64,000 bases of DNA from Chitinophaga varians (GCF_012641275.1 NZ_JABAIA010000002.1:1426001-1490000), one strand, 5' to 3'. Shown: positions 34,037 through 43,194, numbered from the stretch's first letter. Notes: generated from the letters alone by a model not told the origin. Program-made: numbers and translations.

Positions 34037-35218
34037 ATGGAGCGTCAATACATTCTTTTCGACACGCCCGAACGCGAACTGTTATACCCCTTTACGCATA
34101 CGAGACCCATTGCAGCCTGCAGAGTAGGAATTCTTACCATACAGGAGAAGTGGGAGCATTGGCTGGGTACTGGTGTCAGTCATTTTACCGTACCTCATTT
34201 GCAGGAGAAGTTTCCGCTGCATCGTGGAGATGAAGTCATGATGAACGTGCTGATCAACGGGCACCTAATGCCTGATGAGGAGCTGGTAGCGGCGATAACG
34301 GCTTTGGGGCCGGACGAGGAGTTATACAAGGATAATCACCTGGTGGCGAAGGTAATACAGGGCAGGGAAGTCCACCTGCTGCCGGCTGCCAACCGTAAAA
34401 ACTATACAGGTCCGGTGGTGGGTATTTTCAGGCCCTGGGATATTTTTTTGCAGAACGACCGTGCCATCCGGGAGGATTTTGTGCTGTTGACCAAAGGGCG
34501 TACTTCCGCGCCGCTACCAGAAGGCTGCCAGGTATCACATCCTGAAAATGTGTTCCTGGAGCCGGGGGCCGCTGTGTATTGCAGTATCCTTAACGCTGCT
34601 ACCGGTCCCATTTATATCGGCCGGAATGCGTTGATTATGGAGGGCTGTGCTATCAGGGGGCCGCTGGCGATGGGAGAAGGGGCTGTCTTAAAGATGGGAG
34701 CCAAAGTATATGGGGCCACCACACTGGGGCCTTATAGTATCGGTGGCGGGGAAATTAAAAACAGCGTATTTTTCGGCTATTCCAATAAATCACATGATGG
34801 TTACGTAGGAGACGCGGTGATTGGTGAGTGGTGTAACCTCGGCGGTAATACTACCTGTTCCAATGTCAAAAACAATGCAGGCGTAGTGAAAGTATGGGTA
34901 GAAGCAAAGCAGGGGACAGAGCCGGCAGGGCAGAAATGCGGCGTGATGATGGGCGACTACAGCCGTACCGGTATTAATACCATGTTGAACACCGGTACCG
35001 TGGTAGGGGTGTCCTGTAATATTTTCGGCGCCGGGTTTCCGCCAACTTTCCTGCCTTCCTTTAGCTGGGGGCATCAGGTGGGGATGACCGGCTACCGTTT
35101 GCCCGAAGCGTTGCGGGATGCCGCCGCCTGGATGGGGTTCAAGGGCAGGCAGTTGGAAGAGGCGGACCGCAGGATACTGGAGGCCGTTTTCAGGGAAACA
35201 AACACACAACGACCATAA
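34037..35218 (+). CDS. GlmU-like putative sugar nucleotidyltransferase/acetyltransferase
   Basis: 393 aa. The N-terminal part (MERQYILFDTPERELLYPFT ... RPIAACRVGILTI) matches the Bacteroidota nucleotidyltransferase-like domain. The C-terminal half (about 185-350) is a left-handed beta-helix with hexapeptide turns (IYIGRNALIMEGCAIRGPLAM). Probably makes or modifies a nucleotide sugar for the envelope, but it differs from true GlmU and substrates are unknown. 18 bp upstream of tpiA, likely one operon. Confidence 0.85.
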   Translation: MERQYILFDTPERELLYPFTHTRPIAACRVGILTIQEKWEHWLGTGVSHFTVPHLQEKFPLHRGDEVMMNVLINGHLMPDEELVAAITALGPDEELYKDNHLVAKVIQGREVHLLPAANRKNYTGPVVGIFRPWDIFLQNDRAIREDFVLLTKGRTSAPLPEGCQVSHPENVFLEPGAAVYCSILNAATGPIYIGRNALIMEGCAIRGPLAMGEGAVLKMGAKVYGATTLGPYSIGGGEIKNSVFFGYSNKSHDGYVGDAVIGEWCNLGGNTTCSNVKNNAGVVKVWVEAKQGTEPAGQKCGVMMGDYSRTGINTMLNTGTVVGVSCNIFGAGFPPTFLPSFSWGHQVGMTGYRLPEALRDAAAWMGFKGRQLEEADRRILEAVFRETNTQRP

Positions 35219-35236
35219 AACTTAATATCACAGTAC

Positions 35237-35998
35237 ATGAGAAAAAAAATTGTTGCAGGTAACTGGAAGATGAACCTTACACTGGCGCAGGGTGAGCAAT
35301 TGATCAATGACATTCTGCAGACCGGCCTGAAACTGGCAGAAGGGCAGGAAGTGGTAGTGGCTACGCCTTTCCCGTACCTGACCAAGGCCAAGTCCCTGTT
35401 GAAGAACTACCCCGGCTTTTTTGTAGCGGCACAAAACTGCGCCAGCGAGAAATCCGGCGCTTATACCGGCGAAGTTTCCGCGGAAATGTTGCAGTCGGTA
35501 GGCGTGGATTACGTGATCATCGGTCACTCCGAAAGAAGGGAATACTTCCAGGAAAGCAATGCGATACTGGCTAAGAAAGTAGACCAGGCGCTGGCTGCCG
35601 GCATCAAGCCGATTTTCTGCTGCGGTGAGCCGTTGGAGATCCGTCAGGCTGAAACGCAGAATGCATTTGTAGCCAAACAACTGGAAGAAAGTCTCTTCCA
35701 CCTGACAGGAGAGCAACTCAAAAACGTAGTGATCGCCTATGAGCCGATTTGGGCCATTGGCACGGGGCTGACTGCCAGCGCTGCGCAGGCGCAGGACATG
35801 CATGCCTTCATCCGTTCCCAGATTGCCAATAAATTTGGCCGTGAAGCAGCGCTTCATTTAACCATTCTGTATGGCGGCAGTGCCAAACCTGGCAATGCAG
35901 CTGAACTCTTTGCCAATCCTGATGTGGACGGCGGCCTGATTGGCGGCGCTTCCCTGGTGGCAAGTGATTTCGCCGCCATCATCCAACACCTGGGTTAG
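35237..35998 (+). CDS. tpiA: Triosephosphate isomerase
   Basis: Interconverts DHAP and glyceraldehyde-3-phosphate. Substrate lysine in AGNWKMN (residues 7-13), catalytic His in IIGHSERR (about 94-101), catalytic Glu in AYEPIWAIGTG (about 168-178), and phosphate loop YGGSAKPGNA. 253 aa, normal. Follows the GlmU-like gene; terminator downstream. Confidence 0.97.
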   Translation: MRKKIVAGNWKMNLTLAQGEQLINDILQTGLKLAEGQEVVVATPFPYLTKAKSLLKNYPGFFVAAQNCASEKSGAYTGEVSAEMLQSVGVDYVIIGHSERREYFQESNAILAKKVDQALAAGIKPIFCCGEPLEIRQAETQNAFVAKQLEESLFHLTGEQLKNVVIAYEPIWAIGTGLTASAAQAQDMHAFIRSQIANKFGREAALHLTILYGGSAKPGNAAELFANPDVDGGLIGGASLVASDFAAIIQHLG

Positions 35999-36022
35999 TA
36001 TTTTTTAGCAAAATAAAAATGG

Positions 36023-36060
36023 AGCAGGGATAGGCCGAGAGGCTTATCCCTGCTTTGTTT
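36023..36060 (+). terminator. Rho-independent terminator after tpiA
   Basis: A 14-position stem with one G-T pair (36023-36036 with 36041-36054, loop GAGA) is followed by a T-rich tail. Confidence 0.88.
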
Positions 36061-36137
36061 GGTGGTATTGGAAGATCTGGCTGCGTATTTTTTTAGTATA
36101 AAATGCTAAAAAAATTAGTATTTCAGAAAAAAGATAG

Positions 36138-36145
36138 TATATTTG
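36138..36145 (+). promoter_or_regulatory. -7 promoter element upstream of the 2H-like gene
   Basis: Perfect TATATTTG, 38 nt before ATG 36184. No clear -33 box. Confidence 0.5.
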
Positions 36146-36183
36146 TATTGTCATTCTAACAGTCAGTGTTAAAATATCAGGTT

Positions 36184-36780
36184 ATGAATACGAATTATGA
36201 AACTTCGGAAGCGTTATTTGATTATTTGCTGGTAGTGAATCCGGATGTTGTGGTATCAAAAGATGTAAACCGTATACGGCAATTTATCGCCACTTCTCTG
36301 GAGGATGCTGCGAGCATTACGTCTCCGGTATACATCCCTTTATTCAGGTCCGAGTTTCCGGCGCGTTTTGAAAATGACTTTATTGACATGGTGGAAGAAG
36401 TGGCCAAGCGTCAGTCAGGTTTTGCGATCTATACGTCGCGACTGGAGGCGGTAAGGCATGCAGACGGGCGGCAGAGCATCTGTGTGAACGTTGCCAATCC
36501 CAAACCGTTGGTAGAGCTGCACAAAAGCATTATGCAGTGTTTTGATCTGAAGCCGCAGGCATTCAAGCCGGGCATGACGATCGCGCGCGGGCTGGATGAA
36601 ACTGCCATTGGCAAAGTACTGCCGGCTTTAACGCAGCGGTTGTTTGTGCGGAGTTTTAACTGCCATTGTTTTACCCTGTTGAAACGGCCGGTAACCGGTG
36701 GTAAATACCAGCGTGTGAGAGATATTGTGTTTGGGGACATTGAGCATATGACAGGATCTTTGTTCAATTATGCTGCTTAG
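36184..36780 (+). CDS. Probable 2H phosphoesterase-like (LigT fold) protein lacking catalytic histidines
   Basis: 198 aa from ATG 36184 (the frame is open from 36166). Strand patterns SPVYIPLFRSEF and FNCHCFTLLKRPV sit where 2H proteins have their two H-x-T/S motifs, and the rest looks like the two-lobed LigT fold (2'-5' RNA ligase-like). The first histidine is missing and the second is shifted, so an active enzyme is doubtful. The fold call is tentative; a binding-only role or an unrelated protein is possible. Confidence 0.5.
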   Translation: MNTNYETSEALFDYLLVVNPDVVVSKDVNRIRQFIATSLEDAASITSPVYIPLFRSEFPARFENDFIDMVEEVAKRQSGFAIYTSRLEAVRHADGRQSICVNVANPKPLVELHKSIMQCFDLKPQAFKPGMTIARGLDETAIGKVLPALTQRLFVRSFNCHCFTLLKRPVTGGKYQRVRDIVFGDIEHMTGSLFNYAA

Positions 36781-37197
36781 CAGATTGGACTTTTTATATA
36801 TCATTGTCTGAATCGGGAAGAGCCGGATTGGAGATGCATTGGATGAAAATTGAACGGACTGTATCATGAATACCCATAACGGTAAGGCTTTCAGCCTATT
36901 ATTTTGTGACCCCTGTTTCTTCAATTTTCATCTGTAGTTTGTTTCCCTCAAGTTAACCATTCTCAGTCTTTCCTTAAATGTGTGGCTGCTGTCATGGCAT
37001 GTTCCGGAGGCACCGGTGAAGGGTGAACATCATCGAATCTGCTTTGGAGAATTGGATGTCCTGCTGCCGGACAAATCTATTTCAGCGCCCCGGGATTAAT
37101 CGTTACATTCGTTCGACCATACAACCTATATGGCCAATGGATCATACTGTTCCGTATTCATCCTGATTCAGACATTTTTGAGATAACCATTGACGTT
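36781..37197. other. Gene-free region with a long-range inverted repeat
   Basis: A 417-bp gap. A perfect 13-bp inverted repeat (GATGAAAATTGAA at 36842-36854, complement at 36920-36932) surrounds a small AAGGCT/AGCCT hairpin. No promoter box, tRNA or supported ORF was found. It may be the 3' region of the 2H-like transcript plus an unseen promoter for acylphosphatase. Confidence 0.4.
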
Positions 37198-37482
37198 ATG
37201 ACAACCAAATCAATCGTACACAAAGAGATCATCGTGAAAGGCCGGGTGCAGGGCGTGGGTTACCGGGCTAATGCGAAACATATGGCGGACTTGCTGGGAG
37301 TGCAGGGGCAGATCAGAAACATGCCCGATAAAGCTGTATGGATTTTAGCAGAAGCAGAAGAACCGGTAATGGAGCAATTTCTGTCCTGGTGCCGTAAAGG
37401 GCCGGCCATGGCTAAAGTAACAGAAATGGAGATCAGTGTGGGGCCTGTACAGCATGTTTCCGGGTTTACTATTCTCCACTAA
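37198..37482 (+). CDS. acyP: Acylphosphatase
   Basis: 94-aa cytoplasmic enzyme that hydrolyses acyl phosphates. VKGRVQGVGYRANAK with the phosphate-binding Arg, and GQIRNMPDKAVWILAEA with the catalytic Asn, match the family. Stands alone, followed by a heptamer array and a bidirectional terminator facing blaR1. Confidence 0.92.
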   Translation: MTTKSIVHKEIIVKGRVQGVGYRANAKHMADLLGVQGQIRNMPDKAVWILAEAEEPVMEQFLSWCRKGPAMAKVTEMEISVGPVQHVSGFTILH

Positions 37483-37502
37483 TGTAGTAGTCGTTATTCA
37501 CT

Positions 37503-37589
37503 CAATCGCAATTCGCAATTCACAATTTGTAATTCGTAATTCGTAATTCGTAATTCGTAATTCGTAATTCGTAATTCGTAATTCGTATT
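37503..37589. repeat. Period-7 tandem array TTCGTAA (single arm)
   Basis: About eight uninterrupted TTCGTAA units from 37536, preceded by degenerate units (ATTCGCAA, ATTCACAA). Unlike the arrays at 7415 and 12582 there is no opposite arm within 200 bp. Confidence 0.85.
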
Positions 37590-37698
37590 GGGGTTACTAT
37601 CCTTCTATATATACCTGGTTAAATAACAGGTTCTGGTGTTCCTTTCCTATGCCTGGACTACCGCTTTACCCTATTGGGCGGTAGTCCTGAAATAAAGA

Positions 37699-37761
37699 AA
37701 AGCGCAAAGAATACGACGGGCCGCTGACGCAACTCCAGCCGTATCATTCTTTGCGCTTTTT
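37699..37761. terminator. Bidirectional terminator between acyP and the M56 gene
   Basis: A 14-bp stem (37699-37712 with 37746-37759) is closed by T on both strands. A second 10-bp hairpin (37655-37664 with 37678-37687) lies just before it without a T run. The gap 37483-37801 holds these plus the heptamer array and no gene. Confidence 0.8.
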
Positions 37762-37801
37762 CATGATGATGAAGAACGATTGTTTTCCTTATATGGGACG
37801 A

Positions 37802-40039
37802 TTAATCTTCGACGCTGATATTAAGATTGCCGGGTTCGGCCTGCCGGATATAGGTCCGTTTGTTTTGCAGGTATTGACCATATTTTTCAGCAACATTGTC
37901 GGGTTGTTTGGTACCGTTGATATACAGGCCGTTTCCATTTTTTTCGATGGTGAAGGAATGCTGGCTGTCAATCAGTTTATCATCCGCCATTTTGCTGATC
38001 AGTTCGTGATATTTTTTAGAGGAAGTATTGGCCTTTTCGCGGGCAACGTCAGCTCTTTCACGGGCTCTGTCGGCCTGCTGCCGGGCTTTGTCCGCTTCAC
38101 GGAACATCATGTCCCGTTGTTCGTCCATGTGTTTGCGCATCTGCATTTGTCTGGAAACAGAAGAGTCGCGCATCACCTGCATTTGTTTGAACACTAAAGA
38201 AGAGTCGCGCATTACCTGCATTCGCTGCTTGTTAGCTGCGAGCGCTTTTTCACGTGTATAGTGCATTTCCTTCAGTTGATGTGCTCTGTCAGCTTCCATT
38301 TTTTTGCGGTTGCTTTCCCATTCCTTGCGGAATTTTTCGCTTTGTTTTCTGAATTCCTTACTGTTCGATTTCCATTCTTCGTTATTGAAATCGAATTTGA
38401 AATTCATACTGTTTTTTATGTCCTGCTGCATCTGTGACCAGTCGATGTTTTTCAGCGCTTCTCTGGCGGCTTCCTGAGCAGCCTGTGATTCTTCTGCGAT
38501 GGCTTTCCAGTCGATTTTGTCTGTTGCGGCCTGTGCTTCTGCCTGGATTTTTTTGATATCTACTTCTTTCAGGCGCTGCATTGCTTTTTCGACAGATTGT
38601 TGTGCTTCATCCAATTTTTTCCTGGCGGCTTCCGCTCTGCGTGAATAACGTTCCGGTGTGGAATCGGACAGTGGGCCCATAGGAGCCATCGGAGCCATCG
38701 GAGCCATTGGTGGCATCGGAGGCAATGGAGGTACCGGTGTTGAAGGGGAGTATGATACCCGTCCTTTGCTATTCATTACAATAACATTTTTAGGTGTTTG
38801 TATGTTGGCGGGGATGGGCGTCTCCGGGGCATCCGGTGGTGTGGGTGGTGTAGGAGCATCTGGGATTACCGTTGCTGCCGGAGCATCTGGTACCACTACC
38901 GGCTCCGGGGCCGCTGGTGATGGCGGAGTAGGTGGCATTGGCTGCTCGGGAATGGTATCCGTAGTGGTAGCGCTTTTCAGGTGTTTGTCACTTGCATCTT
39001 TCCCTTTGGCAGGGTTGAGCCATGCGATAGACACCAGGGCGGTAGCAATGATGAGGACTGCTAATAATTTTTGACTATAGTTAAGATGTTTTGTTTTCAT
39101 CTCCATAATTCTTTTGATGCGGTGAAACAGATGTTGTTTGTCATCTGCAGCAGCCATGGCCATCGGGTTGGAAGTTAACCGGTACGTTTCCAGCGCCATC
39201 AGGGCTTTGGCATAATGCAGTGGTTGGACGGTGCCCGCGATCACGAGATCGTCGCAACAGTGTTCCCTTTCCTGGCGGATGATACGGGAAATCAGCCATA
39301 CGAAAGGATTGAAGAAGAGGATCGTCTCTACAATGGATTGGAAGATATTCAACAGATAATCATTGCGTTTGACGTGTGCCAGTTCATGCAGCAAAATGGC
39401 TTCCAGCTGCTCTTCCGACAGATTATTGACCATCGCGATGGGCAATAGTACCACGGGTTTCAGGAACCCCAGCATCACTGGTACCTGCACATAACGCGAC
39501 ACCAGCAGCTTTACCGGGCGGGATAATTTCAGTTGGCCCATCAGCCGGCGCAGGTGTTTTTCCCAGGCTTCGCCCATGGGCTCTACCATCGTGGTACGAA
39601 TGTGATGCAATTGTACAAGGTCGGATGTGAATTTGATCGTCATGAGCAGCATGCCGGCCAGGTACAAGGTGACAAGTATAGGGAAACAGAGTTCCAGGCT
39701 GGGAAACAGCGCTACCATCTCCTGCTGGCCCGCGTAAGCGGCCACCGGTTGTAGAGCAGGTACGGCCATATCCGCTGCGCCGGCAGGATGGTATTGTACC
39801 AGCAGTTGCCGTGCCGCTGAAATAGTATGCCATTGCTGGTAAAAAGTGATGAGGAACCAGGTGAATATACCGGAAAGCGCAAAAAACGACAGGTTGTATT
39901 TAATCCGGGCGCTGGCCATGGGCCATAGTTTCAGCACTACCCTCAGGCAGGCATATACGAAAAAGGACTGCCACAGGGCATGTAGTATGCTCCAGCCAAG
40001 CGCGCGCACCAGATCGCCGGTAATAGGTAATAAGTTCAT
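37802..40039 (-). CDS. M56 family metalloprotease, BlaR1-like sensor without a beta-lactam domain
   Basis: 745 aa. N-terminal membrane helices (about 10-70 and 115-140), a zinc protease domain with HELAH at 218-222 and the following Glu in QEREHCCDD, one more helix near 325, a Pro/Ala/Met-rich linker (about 365-470) and a long charged coiled-coil (about 470-690). BlaR1 proteins cleave the BlaI repressor when a ligand binds their C-terminal sensor. Here no penicillin-binding motifs are present, so the signal is unknown. Forms a pair with the repressor gene 21 bp upstream. Confidence 0.9.
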   Translation of the reverse strand: MNLLPITGDLVRALGWSILHALWQSFFVYACLRVVLKLWPMASARIKYNLSFFALSGIFTWFLITFYQQWHTISAARQLLVQYHPAGAADMAVPALQPVAAYAGQQEMVALFPSLELCFPILVTLYLAGMLLMTIKFTSDLVQLHHIRTTMVEPMGEAWEKHLRRLMGQLKLSRPVKLLVSRYVQVPVMLGFLKPVVLLPIAMVNNLSEEQLEAILLHELAHVKRNDYLLNIFQSIVETILFFNPFVWLISRIIRQEREHCCDDLVIAGTVQPLHYAKALMALETYRLTSNPMAMAAADDKQHLFHRIKRIMEMKTKHLNYSQKLLAVLIIATALVSIAWLNPAKGKDASDKHLKSATTTDTIPEQPMPPTPPSPAAPEPVVVPDAPAATVIPDAPTPPTPPDAPETPIPANIQTPKNVIVMNSKGRVSYSPSTPVPPLPPMPPMAPMAPMAPMGPLSDSTPERYSRRAEAARKKLDEAQQSVEKAMQRLKEVDIKKIQAEAQAATDKIDWKAIAEESQAAQEAAREALKNIDWSQMQQDIKNSMNFKFDFNNEEWKSNSKEFRKQSEKFRKEWESNRKKMEADRAHQLKEMHYTREKALAANKQRMQVMRDSSLVFKQMQVMRDSSVSRQMQMRKHMDEQRDMMFREADKARQQADRARERADVAREKANTSSKKYHELISKMADDKLIDSQHSFTIEKNGNGLYINGTKQPDNVAEKYGQYLQNKRTYIRQAEPGNLNISVED

Positions 40040-40060
40040 AGTAGTATCCGTTTTTACCTG

Positions 40061-40450
40061 TTATCGCTTTTGTTGTTTTTCTATTTCCGCTAAATATTCC
40101 CTGATTTTTTCCAGTTCAGCGTCAGAGGAACGGTGCTGGCCCAATGCCTGCATGACCAGGCTGGTGGCCGATCCGCCAAAGACGGTGTCTATCATTTTAT
40201 TCAACAGCTGTTGCCGCGTTTTTTCCTGGGAAACAGCCGCTTTATACACATGGGTCTTACTACTGGTATCTCGTTCCAGCAGGTCCTTGTCATGCATGAT
40301 CTGCATCAGCTTCAGCGTAGTGGTATAGCCGGCATCTTTAGTGGCAGAGAGGATGTCATGCACCTCCCGTACGGTGCAGGGGCCCTTCTCCCAAAGAATG
40401 CTGAGTATCTCCAGTTCACTTTCCGTCGGCTTTATTTGTTTCACAGTCAT
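40061..40450 (-). CDS. BlaI/MecI/CopY family repressor
   Basis: 129-aa winged-helix dimer. LTPTE-type start (IKPTESELEILSILWEKGPCTVREVHDIL), recognition helix region YTTTLKLMQIMHDKGLL-like, and a C-terminal helical dimer arm; the family is inactivated by cleavage by its M56 partner. Two matching palindromes lie just upstream (40478-40516), so it very likely represses its own operon. Other targets may exist; penicillin resistance is not implied. Confidence 0.92.
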   Translation of the reverse strand: MTVKQIKPTESELEILSILWEKGPCTVREVHDILSATKDAGYTTTLKLMQIMHDKDLLERDTSSKTHVYKAAVSQEKTRQQLLNKMIDTVFGGSATSLVMQALGQHRSSDAELEKIREYLAEIEKQQKR

Positions 40451-40477
40451 GATGTTTTATCAAGGATGATTATTGTT

Positions 40478-40516
40478 GTACGAATATCTTCGTAGCTAAT
40501 GTACGATTGTTTTCGT
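40478..40516 (-). promoter_or_regulatory. Two operator sites TACGA-N6-TCGTA upstream of the BlaI-like gene
   Basis: Perfect inverted repeats at 40478-40493 and 40501-40516, 23 bp apart (about two helical turns), between the repressor ATG and a near-consensus -7 element (TTATTTTG, 40520-40527, minus strand). The placement at the transcription start fits autorepression. Confidence 0.75.
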
Positions 40517-40694
40517 AAATGCAAAATAATTTATCCGGGAAAGTGATCAGGGTAATAAAAAGCGGATGAGCGGAAAGCACCAGGAAAAAGGACATACCCC
40601 TGTCTTTAGCCTTGCTGCACAAGTCAGTGCTGCTATAGATTGCTTCCAGCCGGCATGTTGGGATAACCACAGAGATACGCGCTGCCATTGAAAG

Positions 40695-40724
40695 CGGACA
40701 AAAAATAGTCTGATAACGGACAAA
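40695..40724 (+). promoter_or_regulatory. Direct repeat CGGACAAA upstream of the ABC permease gene
   Basis: Two copies (40695-40702, 40717-40724), 22 bp apart. A TTGGCA word with GG-N10-GT (40774-40789) lies about 60 bp downstream and resembles an imperfect sigma-54 promoter. Function is a guess. The rest of the gap 40451-40818 carries the BlaI operators. Confidence 0.35.
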
Positions 40725-40818
40725 GTGTATTATTTTTAATATGTAAATATGTGAGAAATATAATGAAGATATATTGGCATTTTCTTCGTGGCACTGCAGC
40801 TACGCAAATTACCACAGC

Positions 40819-43194
40819 ATGATCCGTAACTACCTGAAAATTGCTATCCGCCATTTTACACAGCATAAACTATATGCCGGGCTTAATATTATTGGCCTGG
40901 CCACCGGAATGGCTGTAGCGTTGACAATTGGACTATGGGTATGGGATGAATGGTCTTTTGACCACTATCATATCCATCACGACCGCCTCGCCAGGGTGAT
41001 GAGCACGCAATTGGACAACGGGGCACTGGTGACCAGCAACGGTGTATGTATTCCGCTGGCGGACGAATTGCGGAACAAATATGGTGCGGACTTTAAAAAG
41101 GTGGCCGTCGTTTTTCCCACTTACAGTCATGTGCTGGCCAATGGTGAAACGAAAGTTTCCGCCGTTGGAAGGTGGGCGCAGCCTGATCTGCCGGCCATGT
41201 TATCATTGCGTATGGTCGCAGGCCGGCAGGACGCGTTGGATGACCCTTCGGCTGTATTGCTGTCCCGGTCGGTGGCACGGGCACTGTTCGGGCCGGCTGA
41301 TCCTGTTAACCAGCTGCTGCGCATGGACAACCGCATGGACCTGAAAGTGGCCGGCGTATATGAAGACCTTCCTGAGAACACTACTTTTCATGATACCCAA
41401 ATACTGCTGCCGTGGGGAAAAGCGCTGCGGGAACTCGTTTGGCTGCAGGAAGCCACGACAGACTGGACTACCCATCACTGGGAGCTGATTGTGGAGTTGA
41501 ACGATCATGCGAAGTCTGCTGTGGTATCAGGCAAAATCAAGGACCTCGTACAAGCGCATATTAACGCAGGAAAGGAGACCATCTTCCTGCAGCCGATGAA
41601 TCAATGGCATTTGTACAATGAATTCCGGAATGGCGTCAATACAGGTGGCCGCATTGGCACCGTGAAGCTAATGGCCACTATCGGTCTGTTTGTCTTGCTG
41701 CTGGCCGTCATTAATTTTATGAACCTTGCTACAGCGCGCAGCGAACAGCGGGCCAAAGAGGTGGGGCTGCGAAAGGCAATCGGTTCCTACAGGAGCCAGC
41801 TGATAGGGCAATTCCTGACAGAGTCCATAGTGGTAGCATTTATGGCCATGATATTGAGTTTGCTGATGGTACAGTGTTCCTTGTTTTTCTTTAACAGCCT
41901 GGCTGATAAACAGATGGTGCTGCCCTGGGACAACATGTCTTTCTGGCTGGCGATAGTATTATTCACCTTGTTCGTGGGCCTGCTGGCGGGAAGTTATCCG
42001 GCGTTTTACCTTTCCCGTTTTGAGCCGGTAAAGGTACTGAAAGGGACCATCGCCGCCGGCAAAGCCGCATGGTTGCCACGCCAGACGCTGATAGTGCTGC
42101 AGTTTACTGTGTCTGTTACATTGATCATTGGCACGCTGGTGGTTTTCCGTCAGCTGCAACATGCACGCAACCGGCCGGCCGGTTACGCCAGGGAAGGGCT
42201 TATCACGCTTGGTGTCAATACGCCTCAATTATACCAGGCTGATTATAACACACTGCGCCGCGATCTTATGGAAACGGGCGCTGTGGCTGATATGGCCTAT
42301 TCCGCCGCTGCCACCACGGAGGCGCCGGAAAGTGACAAAAGCTTCAGCTGGAAGGGAAAAGATCCCAATATTGTTCCGCAACTGAAAATAGTGGGCGTCT
42401 CTCACGATTACGGACATACGATCGGATGGAAGATCAGGCAGGGGCGTGATTTTTCACGGGACTATCCGGCCGACACCGGCACGTTGATTCTCAACGAAGC
42501 GGCTGTACGCCTGATGGGGTTTCGCGATCCGGTAGGAGAGATCGTGACTTATGGCGATGCGCCTTGCCGCGTGATCGGCGTGGCTGCTGATATGATCATG
42601 GAATCGCCATACCAGCGAGTGGCGCCGATGATTTTCCGACTGGATTACAAATGGTACAACTTCATAACCGTCCGCATTAAGCCGGAAATGCCAGTGGTAG
42701 CAGCGCTGGACAGGATCGGCAAAGTATTTCGGCGATACAATCCGGCAGCGCCTTTTGAATACAAATTTGTAGATGAGGTATATGCCCGCAAGTTCTCCGA
42801 TGAACAGCGCCTGGGCCGTCTGGCTGCGGTATTTGCCGTGTTGGCGATATTTATTTCATGTCTCGGCTTATTCGGCTTATCGGCTTTTGTGGTGTCTCAA
42901 CGCACCAAAGAAATTGGTATCCGTAAGGTATTGGGCGCTTCTGAACTGAACCTCTGGACGCTGCTGACAGCGGATTTTGTACGCCTGATGGTATTGTCGG
43001 TGCTGATAGCGGTGCCATTGGGGTACTACGGTATGCACTACTGGTTGCAGCAATATGCCTACCGTACCAGCCTCGCCTGGTGGATATTCCTGCTGGCAGG
43101 TGGCATGGCGCTAACAGTTGCTTTGCTGACGGTGAGTTTCCAGAGCATCAAAGCAGCCCGTATGAATCCAGGCAGGAGTTTATCGGCCTCTTAG
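40819..43194 (+). CDS. ABC transporter permease, MacB/FtsX type
   Basis: 791 aa from ATG 40819. Two halves, each with a periplasmic MacB-type domain and three-helix FtsX module: helix near 20-45, FtsX core with ARSEQRAKEVGLRKAIG near 310-330, a second N-terminal helix near 425, and SQRTKEIGIRKVLGASE near 690-705. No ATPase domain, and no ATPase gene adjacent. This duplicated permease form is common in Bacteroidota; substrates are unknown. Its last 15 bp overlap the convergent hydroxylase gene. Confidence 0.92.
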   Translation: MIRNYLKIAIRHFTQHKLYAGLNIIGLATGMAVALTIGLWVWDEWSFDHYHIHHDRLARVMSTQLDNGALVTSNGVCIPLADELRNKYGADFKKVAVVFPTYSHVLANGETKVSAVGRWAQPDLPAMLSLRMVAGRQDALDDPSAVLLSRSVARALFGPADPVNQLLRMDNRMDLKVAGVYEDLPENTTFHDTQILLPWGKALRELVWLQEATTDWTTHHWELIVELNDHAKSAVVSGKIKDLVQAHINAGKETIFLQPMNQWHLYNEFRNGVNTGGRIGTVKLMATIGLFVLLLAVINFMNLATARSEQRAKEVGLRKAIGSYRSQLIGQFLTESIVVAFMAMILSLLMVQCSLFFFNSLADKQMVLPWDNMSFWLAIVLFTLFVGLLAGSYPAFYLSRFEPVKVLKGTIAAGKAAWLPRQTLIVLQFTVSVTLIIGTLVVFRQLQHARNRPAGYAREGLITLGVNTPQLYQADYNTLRRDLMETGAVADMAYSAAATTEAPESDKSFSWKGKDPNIVPQLKIVGVSHDYGHTIGWKIRQGRDFSRDYPADTGTLILNEAAVRLMGFRDPVGEIVTYGDAPCRVIGVAADMIMESPYQRVAPMIFRLDYKWYNFITVRIKPEMPVVAALDRIGKVFRRYNPAAPFEYKFVDEVYARKFSDEQRLGRLAAVFAVLAIFISCLGLFGLSAFVVSQRTKEIGIRKVLGASELNLWTLLTADFVRLMVLSVLIAVPLGYYGMHYWLQQYAYRTSLAWWIFLLAGGMALTVALLTVSFQSIKAARMNPGRSLSAS

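Noticed and set aside
37503..37589. CRISPR array or iteron origin
   Set aside because: Units are 7 bp without spacers and vary in number; no replication or cas gene is nearby.
37802..40450. Beta-lactam resistance locus
   Set aside because: The pair resembles BlaI/BlaR1 but lacks a penicillin-sensing domain and any beta-lactamase gene.
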